Positions 1-9,548 of a stretch of 64,000 nucleotides of DNA are shown here, in pieces. Origin of the DNA: Ciceribacter ferrooxidans (lineage in GTDB: Bacteria > Pseudomonadota > Alphaproteobacteria > Rhizobiales > Rhizobiaceae); NCBI RefSeq assembly GCF_004137355.1, contig NZ_SDVB01000216.1, positions 57,052-121,051 on the forward strand, read 5' to 3'. How positions within the stretch are numbered: the stretch's first letter is position 1; the number at the start of each line of letters is the position of its first letter. The notes beneath the pieces were generated by a model. It had not been told where the DNA came from, ran no database searches, and was given only the letters and a program-made list of their open reading frames with translations. The translations under genes and the position numbers were made by a program.

Positions 1-310
1 TGCCGATCGCCGGAGTTGACGTCCGTACGACAAAACGGGTTTCTGACTGATATTGAGCCGACGCGATCAGACCGAAGTACACTACGGACCCGATAATAGG
101 CACAATCAGCAGGAACACCGTGTTCAAGACGAACATCCAGCGGAAGATGCGATCAATGAGCCGCGGTCTGAGGCCAACCGCCTTGTAGAGGCCGCTACGG
201 TTCGATGTCGAGAAGCGAAGCTTACGTGCAGTCGCCGACAACGCCTTTGTTGCCAGGCGACTCTTTTCGAGAGCCGACGGCTTCGGCAGGTCCTGATCAA
301 GCTTCATCAT
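1..310 (-). CDS. Partial KpsE/RkpR-like polysaccharide export protein (N-terminal end)
   Basis: Only the first ~103 codons lie in the window; the gene runs off the left edge. The start is the ATG pair at 310-305, preceded by a purine-rich GGCGGAAGGG. After ~55 polar residues comes a membrane segment (FLLIVPIIGSVVYFGLIA, about residues 66-83) and then AQYQSETRFVVR, the usual entry to the periplasmic Wzz/KpsE domain. The same layout is seen in the complete KpsE-like protein at 1007-2269 (VASIFYFAFVASDQYIAEAR), so the locus carries two related inner-membrane polysaccharide co-polymerase/export proteins. It lies 33 bp downstream of the KpsT-like ATPase gene, probably in one operon. The family call is by pattern; its exact role in capsule export is inferred. 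Confidence 0.7.
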   Translation of the reverse strand, partial: MMKLDQDLPKPSALEKSRLATKALSATARKLRFSTSNRSGLYKAVGLRPRLIDRIFRWMFVLNTVFLLIVPIIGSVVYFGLIASAQYQSETRFVVRTSTPAIG

Positions 311-343
311 AGTTTCAATTTGCCCTTCCGCCTCTCGAGACGA

Positions 344-997
344 TCAGCGATTCAAGCGATAGTATGTTTCGATCGCATCTGCCACTTTGTCATACAACAA
401 CATCTGACCGTCCACGAGGACGATTCCCTTGTCGCAATAAGCGTTGATCGTCGGCATGCTGTGTGAAATCATGATGATGTCGGCGTTTTTGCGGCGGCTT
501 TCGAAGGCGTCTTTGCACCGCTTCTGGAAGCGAGCGTCCCCGACGGCGGTAATCTCGTCGACGAGATAACAATCGAACTCAACCGCCATGGAAAGCCCGA
601 AGGCAAGACGAGCCATCATTCCAGACGAATAGGTGCGTACAGGAGCAAAAATATAGTCGCCGAGTTCAGCAAAGTCCTCCACGAAGCTGGACACGCGACG
701 GACGTCCTCGCCATAGGCGCGCGCGACAAAAGCGAGATTGTCCCGTCCGGACATTTGCGGGTGGAAACCACCGGCGAAACCGAGCGGCCACGAAACTCGC
801 AGATCCTTGATGATACGCCCTGAGTTCGGCAGCGCCGACCCCGCGATCATCTTCATTGTCGTCGATTTTCCGGCTCCGTTCACGCCCAGTAGTGCATAGG
901 AATAACCCGGCAGGAACTCCATATTGCAGTTGTCGAGGATCACCTTTCTGTGCCCCTCGGTTTTGAAATGCTTGGAGACCTTCTTGAAGCGGATCAT
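344..997 (-). CDS. kpsT: Capsule polysaccharide export ABC transporter ATP-binding protein (KpsT-like)
   Basis: A 217-residue nucleotide-binding subunit, normal length for KpsT/Wzt-type ATPases without a C-terminal carbohydrate domain. Walker A is GVNGAGKST (about residue 39), the signature is YSSGMMARLAFGLS and Walker B is FDCYLVDEI followed by a switch histidine in MISHSM. These proteins drive export of lipid-linked capsular polysaccharide through a KpsM permease and the KpsE/KpsD conduit. The start sits 9 bp downstream of the KpsE-like gene stop, so the two are likely cotranscribed. No KpsM permease is visible in the window; it may lie beyond the left edge. Confidence 0.88.
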   Translation of the reverse strand: MIRFKKVSKHFKTEGHRKVILDNCNMEFLPGYSYALLGVNGAGKSTTMKMIAGSALPNSGRIIKDLRVSWPLGFAGGFHPQMSGRDNLAFVARAYGEDVRRVSSFVEDFAELGDYIFAPVRTYSSGMMARLAFGLSMAVEFDCYLVDEITAVGDARFQKRCKDAFESRRKNADIIMISHSMPTINAYCDKGIVLVDGQMLLYDKVADAIETYYRLNR

Positions 998-1006
998 CTC
1001 GCCTCC

Positions 1007-2269
1007 TCAGAGCTTATGATCTTCAATCGAAGCCCATAGGAGGGCCCCGGTACTCCAAAGAACCGTGAGCGCGAGAAGTATAAGCAGAGGCGTCGACACT
1101 CTATGAGGATAGAGCGATTCCTCTGGCACTGTCGGAGGAACAAACACCACCAGGTACAAGCTCTTCCGCATGGCTTCAGCCTGCGCCTCTTCTAGATTCT
1201 TGCGGGCCGCTTCATAAAGGCTCTCTGCCACCCGACGGTCTGTTTCGATCCGTGAAAAGCTCTGAATGACGCTAGCGACGCTGGCCGCTGATCCGGAATC
1301 GCCCGCCAGTTCCCGCCTCAACTTGTCGATCTGCTCACTGATGCTCTGGCTCGCGAGTAAAAGCTGCTGGCGAACCGGTGATGATTCCACCTTCGATTCC
1401 CTCAAGACGAACAGACGGGTTTCAAGTTCGAGCTTTTGGGCGAGGAGCGCCGACAAGAGCGTCCCCGCCTCGGTAGCCCGTGCTTCGGGCGTCAACAAGC
1501 CGGATTCATTCTGAAACGCCTTCATGGCTTCCAGTGCAGACCGATAATTCTCGGCCGTTCTCTGCAATTCCGCCTCGAAACGAGCAATCATATCGTGTTG
1601 CGCACGCGCCGACAGCTCGTTGATCAGCGTCTCACTTTCTTCGATGATCGCTGAAGCCAGAGCCTTCGAATCTTCTGGAGAAAAAGTACGGGTTTTAAGT
1701 GTGATGATCCCTGATGGACCGTCAACATAGGTCAACACTTGGTTGGCCCAGTATTTCAGAAAACGCTCTTTCGACTCGACTTCGTTAAAGCGAGACAGGA
1801 TATCTGCGTCGCTTCGAGTGAACATCTGGCGATAGTCGATCTTCTTTTCCAAGCGCTCAAGAATCTCTGACGATTGGATAAAACTCGTAACGATAAATCC
1901 ATCCTGAGGCATAGCGTTCATCGAAAGAACGCCGCTATCGAGCGAATCCTTATTTCGATCCTCGGCAAGGGAGCGAACTGCGAACCGAGCCTCGGCGATG
2001 TACTGATCAGACGCGACAAAAGCGAAATAGAATATGCTGGCGACCACTGGTAGAATGACAACAGCGATGAAACTGATAAAGGCAAACGGCATGCGCGAAT
2101 TGGTTTTCGCATCCGCTTGCTCCCCCTGCGCAGGTTCAACGTCGATCGAAACGACTGACCGGCTACTTTTCGACATTGGGAATGCTTGACGTGATAACCG
2201 CCCTATCAAGCTGTGGCGCGGACGGAACGGCGAGTCAGTCTCGCTTCCCCTGATCTTGGTCTCAGTCAT
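1007..2269 (-). CDS. kpsE: Capsule export inner-membrane protein (KpsE/RkpR-like)
   Basis: A 420-residue protein with the polysaccharide co-polymerase plan: ~60 polar cytoplasmic residues, a transmembrane segment (FAFISFIAVVILPVVASIFY), a long periplasmic domain with helical, coiled-coil-prone stretches (about 200-350), a proline-containing motif near VFVPPTVPEESLYPHRVST, and a second membrane segment (LLILLALTVLWSTGALLWA) at the C-terminus. KpsE-family proteins bridge the ABC transporter to the outer-membrane export channel. An alternative start is the ATG at 2173 (MSKSSRSV), since no strong ribosome site precedes 2269. It lies between the unknown 349-aa gene and kpsT on the same strand with short gaps, which supports one operon. 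Confidence 0.85.
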   Translation of the reverse strand: MTETKIRGSETDSPFRPRHSLIGRLSRQAFPMSKSSRSVVSIDVEPAQGEQADAKTNSRMPFAFISFIAVVILPVVASIFYFAFVASDQYIAEARFAVRSLAEDRNKDSLDSGVLSMNAMPQDGFIVTSFIQSSEILERLEKKIDYRQMFTRSDADILSRFNEVESKERFLKYWANQVLTYVDGPSGIITLKTRTFSPEDSKALASAIIEESETLINELSARAQHDMIARFEAELQRTAENYRSALEAMKAFQNESGLLTPEARATEAGTLLSALLAQKLELETRLFVLRESKVESSPVRQQLLLASQSISEQIDKLRRELAGDSGSAASVASVIQSFSRIETDRRVAESLYEAARKNLEEAQAEAMRKSLYLVVFVPPTVPEESLYPHRVSTPLLILLALTVLWSTGALLWASIEDHKL

Positions 2270-2287
2270 CGTCCGACATTCCGTTCG

Positions 2288-3337
2288 TCAAATCTTCTGC
2301 GCAGCCGCATCATCGATCGCCTTGCGCACGTAATAGTCGAGGATAAGGTCATCCTCTAGGTACGATTCCGCCACCGCAAAAGTCCGAAGCTCAGCAGCGA
2401 CTCGATCGATTGCGTCGTTTCGCTGCAGGATTGGTATCCTGTCCATATCAATATTCAGTAGCTCTCCCAAGGACGAAGCAAATGAAAGTGTGTCATTAAT
2501 ATGCCCGATGACTTCGAGGCGCGATATGATATCCATCACCACCGCTATGTCCCGTCTGGTTGACGGCTGCTCCGGATCTGCGCAGGCGAACTGCCGCGTC
2601 GTTGGAGACATCAGAACCGCTCGAACTCGTGGTGGCGCCCGCTTGAGCGCTTTCGCCACCGCGCCCGTGTCCTTGAAATCCAAATCACCGAAGTAGGCGA
2701 TGGCCGGAGACAGGGACATCAAGTCGCGCTCCCCGAGAAATGGCGGCTTCGTCGTCGAACATAGCTTCAACGTCAACAGACGAAGAGCCATTTCGTAATA
2801 GGGTTCCGTCAGAAGCGCGACGCCAGCAAAGCCCTTGTCGAAAAAGTCCTGATGATTTCGTACCTGAAACCGACCGCTTAAATAAATCGACTTGAGCTTG
2901 TCGAGAAGAAAAACCTGGAGTGTCGTTTCGTATCCGTAACGATCTATCGACGGAAGTACATACTGGAAATGGCTCCTCATGGCCCGGTCGAGTGCAGCGT
3001 GCGGAACGAGTTGGGTCTCTATGCGCAGGATCTTTCGATCTATCTGGCGCGAAGGAAGTGGGCGCCGATAGATCAGCAATCCCGTTTTGGCATCCTGGAT
3101 CACGAGCGTTGCGCGCTCCTTCAGCCCAGGAATGTTGTGATCGGTGAGTTTGAAGCCAACCAAGCCCGTGTTGTGCCGTCCGCTTGCCACGACGGCGCTG
3201 TGCAATTGATCGCACTCGATTTCTGCTATGCGCCCGTCAGCATCCGAAACAAGCACAACCGGAACATCGGAAAATCCGTCGGGGATAAGGTATCCCTCGA
3301 CTAGGTCTCCTCTGTCACGTTGGATGTTGAAAAGCAA
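2288..3337 (-). CDS. Unknown protein of the capsule locus (349 aa)
   Basis: I do not recognise a family. The N-terminal ~110 residues look beta-rich (VEGYLIPDGFSDVPVVLVSDADGR and following), reminiscent of a small carbohydrate-associated beta domain; the remainder is mainly helical with several Leu/Ala-rich helices and no membrane segment or signal peptide. The start is TTG at 3337-3335, one base after the TGA of the upstream methyltransferase gene, a spacing that suggests translational coupling; there is no in-frame ATG before about residue 120. Flanked by a methyltransferase and kpsE, it probably takes part in synthesis or modification of the exported polysaccharide, but this rests on context only. 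Confidence 0.72.
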   Translation of the reverse strand: MLFNIQRDRGDLVEGYLIPDGFSDVPVVLVSDADGRIAEIECDQLHSAVVASGRHNTGLVGFKLTDHNIPGLKERATLVIQDAKTGLLIYRRPLPSRQIDRKILRIETQLVPHAALDRAMRSHFQYVLPSIDRYGYETTLQVFLLDKLKSIYLSGRFQVRNHQDFFDKGFAGVALLTEPYYEMALRLLTLKLCSTTKPPFLGERDLMSLSPAIAYFGDLDFKDTGAVAKALKRAPPRVRAVLMSPTTRQFACADPEQPSTRRDIAVVMDIISRLEVIGHINDTLSFASSLGELLNIDMDRIPILQRNDAIDRVAAELRTFAVAESYLEDDLILDYYVRKAIDDAAAQKI

Positions 3338-3338
3338 T

Positions 3339-4205
3339 TCACGCCTGCATCGTTAGGGAGTCCCGCTTTGCAAAAAGGCAGAAGCAAGGACCACCCCGGT
3401 GGCCAGGATCTTCCTGCGTAATGCTGATCTCACTGAAACCCAAGGCTCGAATTAGACTCAGGATGTCGTCCCGGTGCATCCAATAGTGCCGATCTTTCAT
3501 GCCACCACAGAACTCTTTCGTCACGTTGGCATTGAAATAGTGACGTTCGTAGTAGCGCACCGGAACTCCGGCAAAGGTCCGGGTTTCGATGTTGCCGTTG
3601 AACGCCTGACGACGCGGGTCGTCGGCGGGCATCGCCGTGTCATCAAAATAATGTGTCCATATGAAAAGCTGGTCGCATCGACGGGTCAGTTGCGACAGAA
3701 ACTGCCCGGGGTCCGCCATATGGTAAAGAACACCCGAGGCTACCGCGAGATCGTAATGACGGTCTTCCGTCTCCAGCCACTTCAACGCATCGCCTAAATA
3801 AAAATGCGCGCGATCGATGCCGAGAATTTCCTTCGTCACAAGGCACCGAAGGAAACACTGTTTGTTAGCCTCAACAGCATCGATGGATGAAGGGGCGTGC
3901 CTATTGAGCATATAGGTGTGCATTCCTTCGAGAGGCCCAATCTCGAGTACCTTCTTGTCCTTTATCGAACCTGCTTGCTGCACCGCCCAATCGATTCGCG
4001 GATCCACAAACAGCGCGTGGTCGCCGGCCTTCAGACGAGTTGATGAAGGGAACGCCGAATTCCATCCCGGCAGGATATCTATTGCGTTCTGATGGCTGGG
4101 CTTGTCGTTGCAGTACTGATCGAACAAGCTCTCGGTTTCCTGCCGTCTCCGAGAGGAGATACCATGGAAGATCTTCTCGAGAAACCGCATTTTATCTACC
4201 GCCAA
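3339..4205 (-). CDS. Class I SAM-dependent methyltransferase in the capsule locus
   Basis: The 288-residue protein has a Rossmann methyltransferase core: motif I VLEIGPLEGMHTYML (about residue 85), an acidic end of beta2 in IDAVEANKQ, a motif with LGDALKWL, and motif IV/V YDLAVASGVLYHMADP, where LYHM is typical of small-molecule and sugar methyltransferases. A C-terminal ~90 residues with several Tyr/His/Trp (YYERHYFN, HYWMHRDD) may form the acceptor site. Probably methylates a sugar or a lipid-linked polysaccharide end, since it is first in a run ending in KpsE and KpsT. The acceptor cannot be read from the sequence. The gene is divergent from the glycosyltransferase-like gene at 4481. Confidence 0.82.
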   Translation of the reverse strand: MAVDKMRFLEKIFHGISSRRRQETESLFDQYCNDKPSHQNAIDILPGWNSAFPSSTRLKAGDHALFVDPRIDWAVQQAGSIKDKKVLEIGPLEGMHTYMLNRHAPSSIDAVEANKQCFLRCLVTKEILGIDRAHFYLGDALKWLETEDRHYDLAVASGVLYHMADPGQFLSQLTRRCDQLFIWTHYFDDTAMPADDPRRQAFNGNIETRTFAGVPVRYYERHYFNANVTKEFCGGMKDRHYWMHRDDILSLIRALGFSEISITQEDPGHRGGPCFCLFAKRDSLTMQA

Positions 4206-4480
4206 TCACATCTCGGGTCGCTTGCGGAGCGAGTCTATAATGCCCGCTCCGAGCGAACGCAACCTGAATGTCTCGCTTGCGGGAAACTCCACCTTTCCAC
4301 GATATCGGCCACAAAGACGCTGGGGCTGTCCGTGGACAAGTCCCTCCGTTCCAGCAACTTGACTCGACCATCATTGCAGCATATCGGCTCTCGCTACGGG
4401 ATGGCAGATCAATGGGGACTGCATGATCTTGTCCAATGCTGGATTGTGGCACTGCGAGCGACGTAATAACAGGAGACAGC

Positions 4481-5557
4481 GTGCCGCGTTATGACGGATT
4501 GTTGTCGCCGCTTGCCCGGTTCCTGCCCATCCCCCGGTTGCGCCCCGGCGCGACCGGACGGGCAAGGCGACCGGTGAAGCGTATCGTCGTCTTCGGTCGC
4601 TATCCCAACCCGTCGTCCGATTACTATTTTGCTGCTCGCCTTGCTGCTCAGGGGATGCCGCCGCATGCCTTTGTTGACGTGCGCGACAATGATCTAAGCA
4701 GTCTCGACGCCGACGGAACATTCGTCATCGTTTGTCGCTATGCATCTGCATCCGTGTTGGACTGGATAGAGACCGGGAGCAGCCGTCTCGCCGGTGTCGG
4801 CCTTTTTCTTGACGATGACATTCCGGCAGTCATCGTCGGTCGCGACGCCCCCCTTTCTTATAGATTCCTCCTGTTCATGCGGGCCCTTTGGCCTCTTCGA
4901 CGCCTGAATCGTCATCTCGACATTGTGTGGGCGTCGACACCTCAGCTCGCCGATCGCCTTGCGTTGGCCGGTGCTCGCGTTCTGTTACCGGCGCCGCCAG
5001 AGGAGCTCTGGAACGTGTCGGACAGATCACAGACTGCCACACGCGATACGGTGCTCATCGCTTACCATGCAACCGGCGTGCACGTGGAGGAGCACCGGTT
5101 TCTACGACCAATCATCCGAGAGGTTCTGGCGCTGCGGCCAGGTGTCGCGTTTGAAGTCTTCGGGAGCCCGAAGGTGGAACCAGTCTGGCATGGCATGGAG
5201 CGGGTGACGCTACGTCGACCGGTCTCGTGGACCAGGTATCTGAACGAGATGCTGGCCACGAATGTTGATATTATGCTGGTGCCACTTGCGCCCTCGACAG
5301 TCAATGACTGCCGATCTCCTACGAAACGTATCGATGTGGCTAGATCAGGTGCTGCGGGGATCTTTTCGATCTCGCCCGCCTACGGAGCTCCGGGCGACGA
5401 CGCCGAGATTCTCCTGCCATACGACCGAGTTATGTGGCGCGACGCCATTCTCACCCTTATCGATGATCCGGAGAGACGTGCAGCGGCGGCCGCCGCAACT
5501 CGGAGTCGCGTCGAAGGCATGACGCAGGCAGCGTCGGACGGATTGGATTTATCCTGA
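4481..5557 (+). CDS. Glycosyltransferase-like protein of the capsule locus
   Basis: Start chosen at GTG 4481, which has AGGAGA six bases upstream; the longer frame back to 4436 lacks a ribosome site. The 358-residue product has a two-Rossmann layout expected of GT-B enzymes: an N-terminal half with IVVFGRYPNPSSDYYFAARL and DIVWASTPQLADRLA, and a C-terminal half beginning TVLIAYHATGVHVEEH, with VAFEVFGSP and a donor-site-like region containing DIMLVPLAPSTVNDCRSPTKRIDVARSGA. It resembles GT4-type glycosyltransferases but lacks a clean E-x7-E motif, so activity is a prediction. It is divergent from the methyltransferase and next to capsule export genes. Sugar and acceptor are unknown. Confidence 0.68.
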   Translation: MPRYDGLLSPLARFLPIPRLRPGATGRARRPVKRIVVFGRYPNPSSDYYFAARLAAQGMPPHAFVDVRDNDLSSLDADGTFVIVCRYASASVLDWIETGSSRLAGVGLFLDDDIPAVIVGRDAPLSYRFLLFMRALWPLRRLNRHLDIVWASTPQLADRLALAGARVLLPAPPEELWNVSDRSQTATRDTVLIAYHATGVHVEEHRFLRPIIREVLALRPGVAFEVFGSPKVEPVWHGMERVTLRRPVSWTRYLNEMLATNVDIMLVPLAPSTVNDCRSPTKRIDVARSGAAGIFSISPAYGAPGDDAEILLPYDRVMWRDAILTLIDDPERRAAAAAATRSRVEGMTQAASDGLDLS

Positions 5558-5570
5558 TACCGATGTCGCC

Positions 5571-6683
5571 CTACTCCAGCCGTCTCCGGAAGAGCCAGGC
5601 GGCGGCGGTGAGCGTCACGCAGGCGATCGCGAGGAGGGGCACGGTGTTGCGGACGACCTCGTGGAAGGGAATATCCTTCAGGAAGACGCCGCGGACTACG
5701 ATAAGGAAGTAGCGCACGGGATTGATCGCCGTCACCGGCTGCAGCCAGCCCGGCATGTTCTCGATCGGGGTCGCGAAGCCGGAAAGCAGGATCGCAGGCA
5801 CGATGAACAGGAAGGCGCCGAGGATCGCCTGCTGCTGCGTCATCGAGATCGCCGAGATGAAGAGCCCGATGCCGACCACCGAAAGCAGGTAGAAGAAGGC
5901 GGCGCCGTAGAGATAGAGGAGCGAGCCTTCGAGCGGCACATGGAAGAAGAACACCGCCGCCAGAACATAGACGGTCGTGTGGAAGGCGCCGATCAGCATC
6001 GGCGGAATGACTTTGCCGATCAGGATCTCATGGGTTCTGAGCGGCGAGACCATCAACTGGTCGAAGGTGCCGAGCTCGCGCTCGCGGGCAATCGACAACG
6101 CCGTCACGACGATTCCCATCAGCATGGCGATCACTGCGATGAGATTGGGCACCATGAACCATTGATAGGTGAGGTTCGGATTGAACCAGTTGCGCGGTGC
6201 CACCTCCACCGCGCGCGTTCTCAGCCGGTCTCCGGCCGGGATGTCCGCCGAGAGCCCGGTGACGATCTCGCCGAGATAACCGGCGACGATCTGCGCGGCG
6301 TTCGAGCGGCGCCCGTCGAGGATGACTTGCAGGTCGGCGGGCCTGCCGCCGTCGATGTCGCGGGAGAAGGTCGGGCCGATCACCACCGCCGCGATCGCCT
6401 GCTGCCGGTCGACGCCTTCCCTGATCTCCGCCGGCGTCTCGACGCGGATGATCTCGCGGAAGGACGGGGCGCCGTCGATGCGCTGGATGAGTTCGTATCC
6501 CCAACGCCCGGCATCGCGGTTCAGCACCAGGACATCGACATTGCGGACCTCGAGTGTCGCCGCGTAGGAAAAGACGAAGAGCTGGATGATCGGCGGGCCG
6601 ATCACGATCGCCCGGCCCTTGGGGTCGCGAAGCACCGCGAGCAGTTCCTTGACGATCAGGGCCTTGAGGCGGAGCCACCACAT
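5571..6683 (-). CDS. ybhR: ABC-2 type efflux permease (YbhR-like)
   Basis: Start placed at ATG 6683, which sits two bases from the TGA of the upstream permease gene (6687-6685); the longer frame to 6719 would overlap it. The 370-residue product has an N-terminal membrane helix after WWLRLKALIVKELLAVLRDP, a large periplasmic loop, and five C-terminal membrane helices, the ABC2_membrane_3 plan. The opening (KEL...LRDP..RAI, AATLEV.N) matches E. coli YbhR in pattern. It is the last gene of tetR-hlyD-ATPase-permease-permease, the gene order of cecR-ybhGFSR, whose products form a tripartite exporter linked in E. coli to cation and drug efflux. Substrate here is unknown. Confidence 0.88.
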   Translation of the reverse strand: MWWLRLKALIVKELLAVLRDPKGRAIVIGPPIIQLFVFSYAATLEVRNVDVLVLNRDAGRWGYELIQRIDGAPSFREIIRVETPAEIREGVDRQQAIAAVVIGPTFSRDIDGGRPADLQVILDGRRSNAAQIVAGYLGEIVTGLSADIPAGDRLRTRAVEVAPRNWFNPNLTYQWFMVPNLIAVIAMLMGIVVTALSIARERELGTFDQLMVSPLRTHEILIGKVIPPMLIGAFHTTVYVLAAVFFFHVPLEGSLLYLYGAAFFYLLSVVGIGLFISAISMTQQQAILGAFLFIVPAILLSGFATPIENMPGWLQPVTAINPVRYFLIVVRGVFLKDIPFHEVVRNTVPLLAIACVTLTAAAWLFRRRLE

Positions 6684-6684
6684 G

Positions 6685-7830
6685 TCAGGCGATCCTCTTG
6701 CGGGTGCTGCGGGCGGCAAGCGCGAGCAGGACGGTGCCGATGAACAGCATGATCCCCATCGAACGCAGGAACATCGGCCAGATGTCTCCGGCGAGAAAGA
6801 CGCTTTCCAGACTGGGGATCAGGTAGCGGGCGGGTACGATCGCCGTGATGAGCCGGATCGGCCGTGGCATGGAATCGATCTCGAACAGGAATCCCGACAA
6901 GAGGAAGGCCGGCAGGAAGGCGGAAAGCAGGGCGAGCTGGGAGGCGAGGAACTGGTTCTTGGTGGCGGCGGAAATGAGGAGCCCCTGGCCGAGCGCAGGC
7001 ACCAGGAAGCTCGCCGACAGCGCATAGAGCGCCACGAGCGAGCCGCGGAAGGACACGCCGAAGAGAAAGACCGCGACCGCGACGCAGAGGCTCATCGCCA
7101 CGAGGCCGAGGAGGAAATAGGGAATGACCTTGCCGGCGAGCAGTTCCAGCGCGCCGACCGGTGTCGCCATCACCGCCTCCATGGTCCCTCGCTCCCATTC
7201 GCGGGCGACGACGAGCGAGGTCAGGAGCGTGCCGACCAGCGTCATGACGATGGCGACCGAGCCGGGCACGAGGAAATAGCGACTGCTGAGCTCCGGATTG
7301 AACCAGAAGCGCTGCTCGACAGTGATTTTCGGGGGTGCGAGCGCCGTCTCAGTCGAGCGGATCGCCGCCCAGGTGGCAACCACGCCCTTCGCATAGTTCT
7401 GGACGAAGCTTGCCGTATTGGGATCTGTGCCGTCGACGATCACCTGTATGCGCGGACTGCCGCCGCTTGCGGCATCCTGCGCGAAGATCGAGGGGATCAC
7501 CAGAATGCCCCGCACCTTGCCGAGCACCAGGTCCTCCTCGAAGGCGCGGCGGTCGCGGCCGATCACCGCATCGAAATAGCGCGAAGCCCCAAAGCTCGCG
7601 GCGAGGTCGTCGGCAAGCGGCGTCGAGGCTTCGACCACCACGCCGACACGGGTGCGGGTCGCATCGAGCGACACGCCGTATCCGAAGATGAAGAGCAGGA
7701 CGAGCGGCAACACGAAGGCGATCAGGATGCTGCTCGGGTCGCGCACGATCTGGTAGGTCTCCTTGCGCATCAGCGCGAGGAAGCGGCGGCGCCGGCCGGA
7801 GGCGGCGGACGGGGCAGGGTGATCCGTCAT
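6685..7830 (-). CDS. ybhS: ABC-2 type efflux permease (YbhS-like)
   Basis: The 381-residue protein begins with a basic stretch, then LALMRKETYQIVRDPSSI and a first membrane helix ending FIFGYGVSLD, the hallmark of the YbhS/YhhJ permease group; a ~150-residue extracytoplasmic loop and five C-terminal membrane helices follow. The ATG (7830-7828) overlaps the TGA of the ATPase gene, so translation is coupled. It should form a heterodimeric channel with the YbhR-like protein, energised by the fused ATPase and joined to the HlyD-like adaptor. Confidence 0.9.
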   Translation of the reverse strand: MTDHPAPSAASGRRRRFLALMRKETYQIVRDPSSILIAFVLPLVLLFIFGYGVSLDATRTRVGVVVEASTPLADDLAASFGASRYFDAVIGRDRRAFEEDLVLGKVRGILVIPSIFAQDAASGGSPRIQVIVDGTDPNTASFVQNYAKGVVATWAAIRSTETALAPPKITVEQRFWFNPELSSRYFLVPGSVAIVMTLVGTLLTSLVVAREWERGTMEAVMATPVGALELLAGKVIPYFLLGLVAMSLCVAVAVFLFGVSFRGSLVALYALSASFLVPALGQGLLISAATKNQFLASQLALLSAFLPAFLLSGFLFEIDSMPRPIRLITAIVPARYLIPSLESVFLAGDIWPMFLRSMGIMLFIGTVLLALAARSTRKRIA

Positions 7831-9548
7831 GCCGCGTTCTCCAGGTCGGAATTGCGCACCAGCGTGACGAAGGCATCCTCCATCGTCGGGTCGGGATTGT
7901 CAGTGCGCGCCACGCGCGCCTTGAGCTCGTCCGGCGAGCCGAGCGCGATCGAGCGGCCGCGATAGATGAGTGAGATCCGGTCGCAGTATTCGGCCTCCTC
8001 CATGAAATGGGTGGTCACCAGAACGGTGATGCCCTTCTCGACGAGGCCGTTGATATGGGTCCAGAATTCGCGCCGGGTGATCGGGTCGACGCCGGAGGTC
8101 GGCTCGTCGAGGAAGAGCGCTTCCGGCTCGTGCAGCGCCGCGCAGGCGAGCGCCAGCCGCTGCTTGAGACCGAGCGGCAGGTCCTTCGCCGACATCTTCA
8201 GGTGGCTGCCGAAATCGAAGATCTCCGTCATCAGCGAGATGCGCTCGCGTCGCCTCTGACCACCGAGGCCGTAGACGCCGGCGAAGAAATCGAGGTTCTG
8301 CGCGACACTCAGGTCGCCGTAGAGGGAGAATTTCTGGGCCATGTAGCCGAGCCGGTTGCGGGCTTCGGCCGTGTCGCGGCGGAGGTCGAAGCCGGCGACA
8401 CGGCCGTCCCCGCTCGTCGGCCTGAGGAGGCCGCAGAGCATCTTGAAAGTGGTCGACTTGCCGGCGCCGTTCGGCCCGAGGAGACCGAAGATCTGGCCGC
8501 GGGGAATGCTGAAGCTGATGTTGTCGGCGGCGGTGAAATCGCCGAAGCGCTTGGTGAGGCCGCGCGCCTCGATGACCGGGTGGCCGTCGGCGGCTGGAAG
8601 TGCTGTCGTCGCCTCCGCGAGCTTCGAACGGCCGTCGGGCCCTCCGCCGAGAAGATCGACGAAGGCGTCCTCGAAACGCGGCTCGGCCGGGTTGAGGCGG
8701 GCGCCGGCCCCGGCGATCTCGTCCACCGCGGGCGGCATGTTACTCGCGAGCACCAGACGGATCGCCTCGCCCTGGATGACACCGTCCACCGTGCCGGGCC
8801 GTTGCAGGACGCGGGTCAACACCTGGCGGCGCCCGTCGACGTCGAGAAGTTTGTAGACACGTCCGGCGACGCGGCCGGTGAGTTCGGAAGGGGGCCCGCT
8901 GAAGAGCAGCTTGCCACCGTTCAGGAGGAGGACGCGGTCGCAGGCTTCCGCCTCGTCGAGATAGGCCGTCGACCAGACGACGCCGATCCCCTCCTTCGTC
9001 AGGTCCTCGACCATCTTCCAAAGCTCGCGGCGCGAGATCGGATCGACACCGACCCCCGGCTCGTCGAGCAGCAGCAGGCGCGGCTTCTTGAGCAGCGCGC
9101 AGGCGAGCCCGAGCTTCTGCTTCATGCCGCCCGAGAGCTTGCCGGCAAGCCGGCCGGTGAAGCGCTTGAGGTCGGTGAAGGTGAGCAGCTCGTCGAAGGC
9201 GGACGGTCGCTCGTCCCGCGGCAGGCCGCGGAGATCGGCATAGAGGTCGAGGTTCTCCTGAACGGAAAGATCCTCGTAGAGCCCGAAACGTTGCGGCATG
9301 TAGCCGATCAGGTTCTGGATACGCTGCGGTGAGCGGGCCGTATCGATGCCGAGCACCTCGACGTGGCCCGAATCCGGCAGCATCAGCCCGGTCATCAGCC
9401 GGATCAGTGTGGTCTTGCCGGCGCCGTCCGGGCCGACGAGTCCGGTGATTTCGCCGCCGCCGATCTCGCCGCTCACGCCGTCAAGGGCGGGCGGCCCTTT
9501 GCCGAATCCTCGGGTGACGTTCTCGAAGCGGGCGAGCGTCTCACCCAT
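7827..9548 (-). CDS. ybhF: Fused double-ATPase ABC exporter subunit (YbhF-like)
   Basis: Start set at ATG 9548 ([11 protein letters not shown]), overlapping the end of the HlyD-like gene by 8 bp; the frame upstream of it is HlyD coding sequence in another frame. The 573-residue protein contains two complete nucleotide-binding domains in tandem: Walker [10 protein letters not shown] with signature [12 protein letters not shown] and Walker [14 protein letters not shown] in the first half, and Walker [10 protein letters not shown] with [10 protein letters not shown] and [14 protein letters not shown] in the second. The second signature is LPLGLKQR rather than LSGGQ, a degeneracy seen in YbhF/RbbA-like ATPases. 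It powers the two downstream permeases. Confidence 0.92.
   Translation of the reverse strand: MGETLARFENVTRGFGKGPPALDGVSGEIGGGEITGLVGPDGAGKTTLIRLMTGLMLPDSGHVEVLGIDTARSPQRIQNLIGYMPQRFGLYEDLSVQENLDLYADLRGLPRDERPSAFDELLTFTDLKRFTGRLAGKLSGGMKQKLGLACALLKKPRLLLLDEPGVGVDPISRRELWKMVEDLTKEGIGVVWSTAYLDEAEACDRVLLLNGGKLLFSGPPSELTGRVAGRVYKLLDVDGRRQVLTRVLQRPGTVDGVIQGEAIRLVLASNMPPAVDEIAGAGARLNPAEPRFEDAFVDLLGGGPDGRSKLAEATTALPAADGHPVIEARGLTKRFGDFTAADNISFSIPRGQIFGLLGPNGAGKSTTFKMLCGLLRPTSGDGRVAGFDLRRDTAEARNRLGYMAQKFSLYGDLSVAQNLDFFAGVYGLGGQRRRERISLMTEIFDFGSHLKMSAKDLPLGLKQRLALACAALHEPEALFLDEPTSGVDPITRREFWTHINGLVEKGITVLVTTHFMEEAEYCDRISLIYRGRSIALGSPDELKARVARTDNPDPTMEDAFVTLVRNSDLENAA

Noticed and set aside
4206-4480. 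TATAAT at about 4235 as a promoter
   Set aside because: No -35 element at normal spacing on either strand was found; a chance hexamer is as likely.
6586-7965. A 459-codon + strand open frame opposite the efflux permeases
   Set aside because: Antisense to YbhS/YbhR-like coding sequence, composition typical of antisense frames (His/Arg/Glu/Gln-rich), no ribosome site.
8007-9332. A 441-codon + strand open frame opposite the fused ATPase
   Set aside because: Opposes two complete ABC domains and reads as antisense low-complexity sequence.
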